Below are positions 6,145 through 10,054 of a DNA stretch of 10,054 nt, one piece after another (position 1 is the stretch's first letter; each line of letters begins with the position of its first letter). The notes beneath the pieces were generated by a model that saw only the letters and a list, made by a program, of their open reading frames with translations, did not search any database and was not told the origin of the DNA. Where the stretch lies: NCBI GenBank assembly GCA_041686345.1, contig JAWLEA010000129.1, positions 1 to 10,054 of the forward strand, given 5' to 3'. Made by a program: the position numbers and the translations under genes. The DNA comes from JAQICJ01 sp041686345. Its GTDB lineage: Bacteria; Myxococcota_A; Polyangia; HGW-17.

Positions 6145-7452
6145 TTACACTATCTTCCCATACAATGTGTGAGTTCTAACTTCTAATATTTTAACATCAA
6201 CTATCTGATTAACAAGTTCTGAAGGTTCAAGATCACCATCGAGTCTGAAATTAACAAATATATTTTGAGGTATTCGGCCTTTGGCTTCATCTTTGTTTCG
6301 GCGGGAACTACCTTCTACCAATACTTTGAAAACCTTACCTGAAAACCTGTTCAAATTATTGGAGATCTGGGTTTCAAACATGGATTGCAAACGCGCAAGT
6401 CGCTGTTTTTTTATTTGTTCCGGAAGATGATTGTCCATTTTTTCGGCCGCAGTTCCTTGTCTTACTGAAAATTTGAAGGAAAACATTCCATCATAACCAA
6501 CCTGTTCAACCAGAGAATAAGTTTCAACAAAATCTTCTTCACTTTCTCCAGGAAAACCTACAATTACATCGGTGGTAAGGGAGATGTTTTCAATCTGTCT
6601 GCGTAATTCATGTACCAATTTCAGATAGTGCTCTCTGGTATAATTACGACGCATCAATTTGAGGATTCTGTTGGAACCTGATTGTAAAGGAAGGTGAAAC
6701 CAGGGCATCAGTTCAGGAGTTGAAGCCATTGTTGAAATAAGTTGTTCAGAAAGATCTCTGGGATGAGAAGTGGTAAATCTGATTCTTTCAACTCCGGTGA
6801 GTGTAGCAATTTTACTGAGAAGATTGTGAAAACCTACCTTCTTGTAATGATAAGAATTTACATTCTGACCCAGGAGAAAAAATTCTTTAACTCCTTTATC
6901 AGTAAAAACAGAAATTTCCTTTAGTATTTCATCTACGGAACGGCTCCTTTCCGGACCTCTGCCATAAGGAACAACGCAATAAGCACAAAAATTATTGCAA
7001 CCTTTCTGAATGGGAATAAAAGCACTGACTCCTGTTTTTACAGGATCAGCCTGCAGAAAATCAGGGGTTTCAACTTTAAAACCGGTTCTGAGAAAATGAT
7101 CCCGGTTCAGATTTTCCTGATCAACGTGATTTGCAAGAGACGGAAGTTCTTTATACCAATCTGGACCAACTACAAAATCAGCCCCTTCCGAAAATAAAGA
7201 ATCTCCTTCTATTTGAGCAACACATCCTGTAATAATGACCTTAAGCCGAGGATTTATATTTTTGGCATGTTTTATATGATTAATAACTCTCTGTCGAGGT
7301 TTATCCCGTACAGAACATGTGTTGACAATATATATATCTGCATATTCGATCTTATCTACAAATTGATGGTTATCCGTCAGCATCATCTCTTTGATTCGAG
7401 CAGAATCATAGACGTTCATCTGACAACCATATGTTTTCAGGAAAAATTTCAT
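6145..7452 (-). CDS. miaB: tRNA-2-methylthio-N6-dimethylallyladenosine synthase MiaB
   Basis: 435 residues, normal for MiaB. It is a radical-SAM methylthiotransferase that converts i6A37 to ms2i6A37 in tRNAs reading U-starting codons. The N-terminal methylthiotransferase domain supplies three cluster cysteines: C10 (KTYGCQMN), C46 (VNTCSVRD) and C77 (TGCVAQ). The radical-SAM motif CNNFCAYC gives C152, C156 and C159, followed by VPYGRGPERSR, the MiaB signature. A TRAM domain occupies roughly 370-435. All six iron-sulfur cysteines are intact. The usual SPRPGT segment reads SVRQGT (329-334), a mild variation. ATG at 7452 matches the family N-terminus MKFFLKTYGCQMN; an in-frame ATG at 7506 would add 18 unrelated residues. 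The Shine-Dalgarno is weak (GGA nine bases upstream). It is divergent from the lipoprotein gene with a 55-nt gap. Confidence 0.96.
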   Translation of the reverse strand: MKFFLKTYGCQMNVYDSARIKEMMLTDNHQFVDKIEYADIYIVNTCSVRDKPRQRVINHIKHAKNINPRLKVIITGCVAQIEGDSLFSEGADFVVGPDWYKELPSLANHVDQENLNRDHFLRTGFKVETPDFLQADPVKTGVSAFIPIQKGCNNFCAYCVVPYGRGPERSRSVDEILKEISVFTDKGVKEFFLLGQNVNSYHYKKVGFHNLLSKIATLTGVERIRFTTSHPRDLSEQLISTMASTPELMPWFHLPLQSGSNRILKLMRRNYTREHYLKLVHELRRQIENISLTTDVIVGFPGESEEDFVETYSLVEQVGYDGMFSFKFSVRQGTAAEKMDNHLPEQIKKQRLARLQSMFETQISNNLNRFSGKVFKVLVEGSSRRNKDEAKGRIPQNIFVNFRLDGDLEPSELVNQIVDVKILEVRTHTLYGKIV

Positions 7453-7507
7453 GTTTAAATATCCAGTTATCTGCAAAAAAAAACAAGCCTGCCTTTGCAA
7501 ATCCATA

Positions 7508-8104
7508 ATGAAAAAAATGATTTTTCATTTACATCATCCTTCAACAAACAAAAAGGCAACAGCAAGTAGGCGGAAAAACCTGTTTTATATAACTCAGTTC
7601 GTGCTTATTTTATTTCTCTTTTCTGGAGAAAGTTGTAAAAAACAATCAGAAGAGCCGGTCTCAAAAGAAAAATATGAGGAAAAAGTTGATGACAAAAATA
7701 TTATTGTACCCAAAGATTATGTTTCAAGGAATTTGATAGAATTTCAAATCAACTTTTTGAAAGCCCTGAAGAAAAGAAAATGGACAGATTTAAAACAATA
7801 TATCTTTGGAGAAGGAATCATCGATAGTTGCCTTTTCAGAAAAGAAAAAATATCACTTAAGGCAGTTTTTGATAAGTTGAAAATTGAAAGAATCAAAATT
7901 ACTAATAAAAACAAAGATTGCAATGGAAAAAAGATTCCAGATTTTTACAAAAAACATCATTGTTCTGTGAGTGATTACTGCAAAAAACTGGATTTTTATC
8001 TGAACATCAACAAGGACACTTACAAGCTTCAATTGAAAAAACTTATAAAACTGCGGGGTAAATGGTGGGTTACCGGAAAGTTTGAGTTATCCAGGGTCAA
8101 TTAA
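7508..8104 (+). CDS. Putative lipoprotein or anchored protein of unknown function
   Basis: 198 residues, not recognised. A long basic N-region (MKKMIFHLHH... to RRKN at 23) precedes a hydrophobic stretch FYITQFVLILFLF (26-38) and SGESC (39-43), a non-canonical lipobox, so C43 may be lipidated or the segment may be a plain anchor. The mature part is Lys-rich with four further cysteines (108, 138, 152, 158), which could pair as disulfides outside the cytoplasm. The segment NFLKALKKRKWTDLKQYI (82-99) and the end GKWWVTGKFEL (184-194) have the look of NTF2-like or DUF4440-like domains, a weak resemblance only. Start: ATG at 7508 lacks a good Shine-Dalgarno; another ATG lies nine bases later, and the frame is open back to an ATG at 7451 that overlaps the miaB start. 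The gene diverges from miaB. Confidence 0.75.
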   Translation: MKKMIFHLHHPSTNKKATASRRKNLFYITQFVLILFLFSGESCKKQSEEPVSKEKYEEKVDDKNIIVPKDYVSRNLIEFQINFLKALKKRKWTDLKQYIFGEGIIDSCLFRKEKISLKAVFDKLKIERIKITNKNKDCNGKKIPDFYKKHHCSVSDYCKKLDFYLNINKDTYKLQLKKLIKLRGKWWVTGKFELSRVN

Positions 8105-8136
8105 AAACTCAAGTCAATATGATTTTTAGAATAGAT

Positions 8137-8300
8137 AGTTCCCATCCCAGAAGTGGTGTTTTTGGCTGGGGAAGAAGTTTGCCTCAGATGCGCGGAGAAA
8201 CTGCGAAGACATAGTTGACACTATTTCAAGCAGTTACGACAAAACTGATGAGGTGAAATTCCGCATTCAGGCGATGACCTTCCTTTTTGGGATGGAAACT
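8137..8300. mobile_element. MITE-like 164-bp foldback element
   Basis: The ends are inverted: AGTTCCCATCCCAGAA at 8137-8152 against AGTTTCCATCCCAAAA read backwards from 8300, 14 of 16 matching. Both ends are flanked by AGAT (8133-8136 and 8301-8304), a possible 4-bp target duplication. Inside, further complementary arms nest: GCCT/AGGC (8181/8269), ATGCG/CGCAT (8188/8262), AACTGC/GCAGTT (8199/8230), GAA/TTC and ATAGT/ACTAT (8211/8220). The element is clearly richer in G+C than its flanks and codes for nothing of length. This fits a non-autonomous transposable element or a structured repeat; a structured RNA is the alternative. Confidence 0.6.
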
Positions 8301-8510
8301 AGATAACCTAATTTTATTGAAAAATCATAAATTTACTCACAAACCTTGATTATTACCAGATTTTTCTTTTAATTCATGAAAGATAATTCTGCATTTAAAA
8401 CAATATATTCAGTTTCAATTGCAAAAGAAGATTATTGCAAATACCGGAACTCAAGATAGAAATTCCAAATTATTACTTAAATTTACACATCTTTATGATA
8501 AAAATATATT
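8301..8510 (+). other. AT-rich leader of the response regulator gene
   Basis: About 210 nt of very AT-rich DNA, which with the 164-bp element forms the 406-nt gap before the response regulator. No sigma-54 (GG-N10-GC) promoter is apparent. A 27-codon ORF (8376-8459) lacks a ribosome binding site. Nothing else is supported apart from the -10-like box noted separately. Confidence 0.4.
8494..8499 (+). promoter_or_regulatory. Possible -10 box directly upstream of the response regulator
   Basis: TATGAT lies 11 bases before the ATG at 8511. The -35 position 17 bp upstream (TATTAC at 8471) is poor. If used, the transcript would begin only about 5 nt before the start codon, which would fit the lack of any Shine-Dalgarno in the AT-only stretch before the ATG. 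In DNA this AT-rich such a hexamer can arise by chance. Confidence 0.25.
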
Positions 8511-9974
8511 ATGGATGAAAATAAAAGTAAAATTCTCATAATTGACGACGATCTCAATCTGCAAAAAGCATTATTTCGACTTCTTCGCAAACATAAGGTT
8601 ATCAAAGCCTATAACTGCAAAGATGGCTTTTCTCAGGTCAAAGATAATGATTTTGAAACTATTTTGCTGGATGTAGCACTTCCAGACGGTAATGGACTGA
8701 ATTTACTCAAAAAAATAAAAGAACTTGATGCAAATATTCCAGTAATCGTGATCAGTGGAATTTATGATCCCGTTATTGCAGTTGAATCCTTTAAAAATGG
8801 TGCTTACGACTTTATTTCCAAACCTCTTGATGCTCCTAAATTGCGATCACTTGTCAATCAAGCTGTAGAAGCAGCTAAAATGGCCCATGAAATCAATCAA
8901 AATGATATAAACACTTCAATTTCAAAGAATTTTAAAAAGGATGACGGTTTCATAGTCAAAAGTAAAAATTTCAAGAAAATTTTTGCCAAACTGCAAAATG
9001 TAGCACCAATGAAAACAAATTTGTTGCTGCTTGGAGAATCGGGAGTAGGTAAATCAAAAATGGCTAGGCTTGTCCACAATATGAGTCAACGTCATCAAGA
9101 AAATTTTGTTGAAGTTAATCTTACTACAATTAGTGAAAATCTCATGGAATCTCATCTGTTTGGTCATGTAAAAGGTGCTTTTACAGGAGCGGTCAAAGAT
9201 AATCAGGGGCTCTTTGCCAAAGCTCATAAAGGAACTATTTTTCTTGATGAAATTGGAGACATTCCTAAAAATATTCAGGTCAAACTCCTGCAAGTCATTC
9301 AGGACGGAGTTTTTTATCCGGTTGGAACTAATAAACCGGTTGAAGTAAATGTCCGATTGATAGCCGCTACCGTTCACGACCTGAGATTTCTGGTTGAAAA
9401 AGGAATTTTCAGAGAAGATCTTTATTATAGAATCAATGTTTTTCCGATTGTCATCCCACCTTTGCGGCAGAGAAAACAAGCAATACCTCTTTTAGTTAAA
9501 CATTTCACGGCAAAAATATGCAAAAGAGAAGGTATTAAAACTAAAATTGTCACCCCTCAATTTATCGAAGCCATTAAAAATTATGACTGGCCGGGAAATG
9601 TCCGAGAATTGGAAAATGCTGTAGAATACAGTGTAACTGTTTCCAGACATAAACCTAAACTTGAAAAACAAGATATAGAAGGTTTTTTCAACAAAAATTC
9701 CTCTCAACCCGAAAAAGAGGAATTTAAAAATATAAATCAATCTGTAGATTTTACTCTCCCCGAAATTGATAAATATTTTAATTTTGACGAATTCATCAAT
9801 GAGCTCTCCCGTAAAATTATTACATATAGTTTAGCCAAAGAAAACGGCAACAAAACCAGAACAGCAAAACTGCTCAATATTTCCAGAAGAAGACTCAATC
9901 TTCAAATAAAGCGTCTGGGTATAAAAACAAATTCCTCCAGAGGAAGACCAAAAAAAACACCCGATCCGGGTTAG
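8511..9974 (+). CDS. Sigma-54-dependent response regulator (NtrC family) with AT-hook-like tail
   Basis: 487 residues with the full NtrC-type order. The receiver domain (about 6-122) has acidic residues D12-D14, phospho-acceptor D54 (ILLDVALPDG), S82 and K104 (ISKPLD). The AAA+ domain (about 148-375) has Walker A GESGVGKS (175-182), an intact sigma-54-contacting GAFTGA loop (222-227), Walker B TIFLDEIGD with D246/E247, the FREDLYYRINVFPI segment (300-313) and WPGNVREL (360-367). A Fis-type helix-turn-helix (about 446-470, NKTRTAKLLNISRRRL) ends the core. Upon phosphorylation such proteins oligomerise and drive ATP-dependent opening of sigma-54 promoters. After the helix-turn-helix comes SSRGRPKK (475-482), an AT-hook-like motif. 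No partner histidine kinase gene lies in the window, so the signal is unknown. All catalytic motifs are present. Start ATG at 8511 has no Shine-Dalgarno. Confidence 0.96.
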   Translation: MDENKSKILIIDDDLNLQKALFRLLRKHKVIKAYNCKDGFSQVKDNDFETILLDVALPDGNGLNLLKKIKELDANIPVIVISGIYDPVIAVESFKNGAYDFISKPLDAPKLRSLVNQAVEAAKMAHEINQNDINTSISKNFKKDDGFIVKSKNFKKIFAKLQNVAPMKTNLLLLGESGVGKSKMARLVHNMSQRHQENFVEVNLTTISENLMESHLFGHVKGAFTGAVKDNQGLFAKAHKGTIFLDEIGDIPKNIQVKLLQVIQDGVFYPVGTNKPVEVNVRLIAATVHDLRFLVEKGIFREDLYYRINVFPIVIPPLRQRKQAIPLLVKHFTAKICKREGIKTKIVTPQFIEAIKNYDWPGNVRELENAVEYSVTVSRHKPKLEKQDIEGFFNKNSSQPEKEEFKNINQSVDFTLPEIDKYFNFDEFINELSRKIITYSLAKENGNKTRTAKLLNISRRRLNLQIKRLGIKTNSSRGRPKKTPDPG

Positions 9975-9998
9975 GGATTTACCCCTCTCTCCCCACAC

Positions 9999-10034
9999 TC
10001 CATTTTTTCCCAACTTTCCATTTTTTCCCAATTT
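9999..10034. repeat. 18-bp pyrimidine-rich tandem repeat
   Basis: TCCATTTTTTCCCAACTT (9999-10016) is followed directly by TCCATTTTTTCCCAATTT (10017-10034), 17 of 18 identical, then a partial TCCCCA. The plus strand is almost purely pyrimidine from about 9980 onward. It starts 25 nt after the response regulator stop. The T6 tracts could aid termination, but the only nearby stem (GGG ATTTA CCC at 9974-9984) is short and not adjacent. The repeat may continue past the window edge. Confidence 0.7.
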
Positions 10035-10054
10035 TCCCCAAAAAATCATCGCCA

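Noticed and set aside
7453..7506. 18-residue N-terminal extension of MiaB
   Set aside because: The family N-terminus matches MKFFLKTYGCQMN from 7452, and the upstream ATG has no ribosome binding site.
8376..8459. 27-codon plus-strand ORF in the response regulator leader
   Set aside because: Too short, with no Shine-Dalgarno and no recognisable pattern in the product.
9959..9985. Possible intrinsic terminator of the response regulator gene
   Set aside because: The stems CCCG/CGGG and GGG/CCC are only 3-4 bp and not directly followed by a T-tract.
9831..10049. Minus-strand ORF with GKLGKNG repeats at the window end
   Set aside because: It is the antisense reading of the response regulator C-terminus and the pyrimidine repeat, with no independent support.

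Overview
The window is AT-rich bacterial DNA with dense, mostly minus-strand coding. Three features suggest a low-GC deltaproteobacterial-type lineage (Myxococcota, Desulfobacterota, SAR324 or similar): a eukaryote-like Ser/Thr kinase whose N-terminus has the form FGKYLLL..IS.GGMAEVFLAK, a CarD/CdnL-family transcription factor, and an NtrC-type sigma-54 activator. The assignment is inference; there is no rRNA or other phylogenetic marker here.

Layout. From 1 to 5778 everything reads on the minus strand. In transcription order the genes are carD (5778-5260), a 53-residue two-helix membrane protein starting 8 nt later (5251-5090), thpR, an RNA 2',3'-cyclic phosphodiesterase (5015-4416), a 672-residue membrane protein whose soluble half looks like a decayed sulfatase (4284-2266), and a Ser/Thr kinase with a long Tyr/Gly/Asn repeat tail (2096-93). 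miaB (7452-6145) is also on the minus strand, separated from carD by a 366-nt gap holding a promoter-region tandem repeat and inverted repeats. Diverging from miaB on the plus strand are a putative lipoprotein of unknown function (7508-8104) and, after a 406-nt gap, a sigma-54-dependent response regulator (8511-9974). The window ends in a pyrimidine-rich tandem repeat.

Functional picture. Most genes are regulatory or RNA-related: CarD acts on RNA polymerase at promoters, the NtrC-type protein activates sigma-54 promoters, the kinase signals in the cytoplasm, MiaB modifies tRNA A37, and ThpR opens 2',3'-cyclic phosphates. No complete multi-gene defence or biosynthetic system is visible.

The most interesting observations are: (i) a 164-bp higher-GC foldback element at 8137-8300 with terminal inverted repeats and a possible 4-bp target duplication, plus a degenerate relative of its left end at 5024-5066 just upstream of thpR; (ii) the kinase, whose ATP-binding loop is encoded upstream of the first ATG, pointing to an ATT start with a good ribosome binding site, and whose tail contains a near-identical block duplication differing only by synonymous changes; (iii) the sulfatase-like membrane protein that seems to lack catalytic residues; (iv) an AT-hook-like tail on the sigma-54 activator; and (v) the small membrane ORF behind carD.
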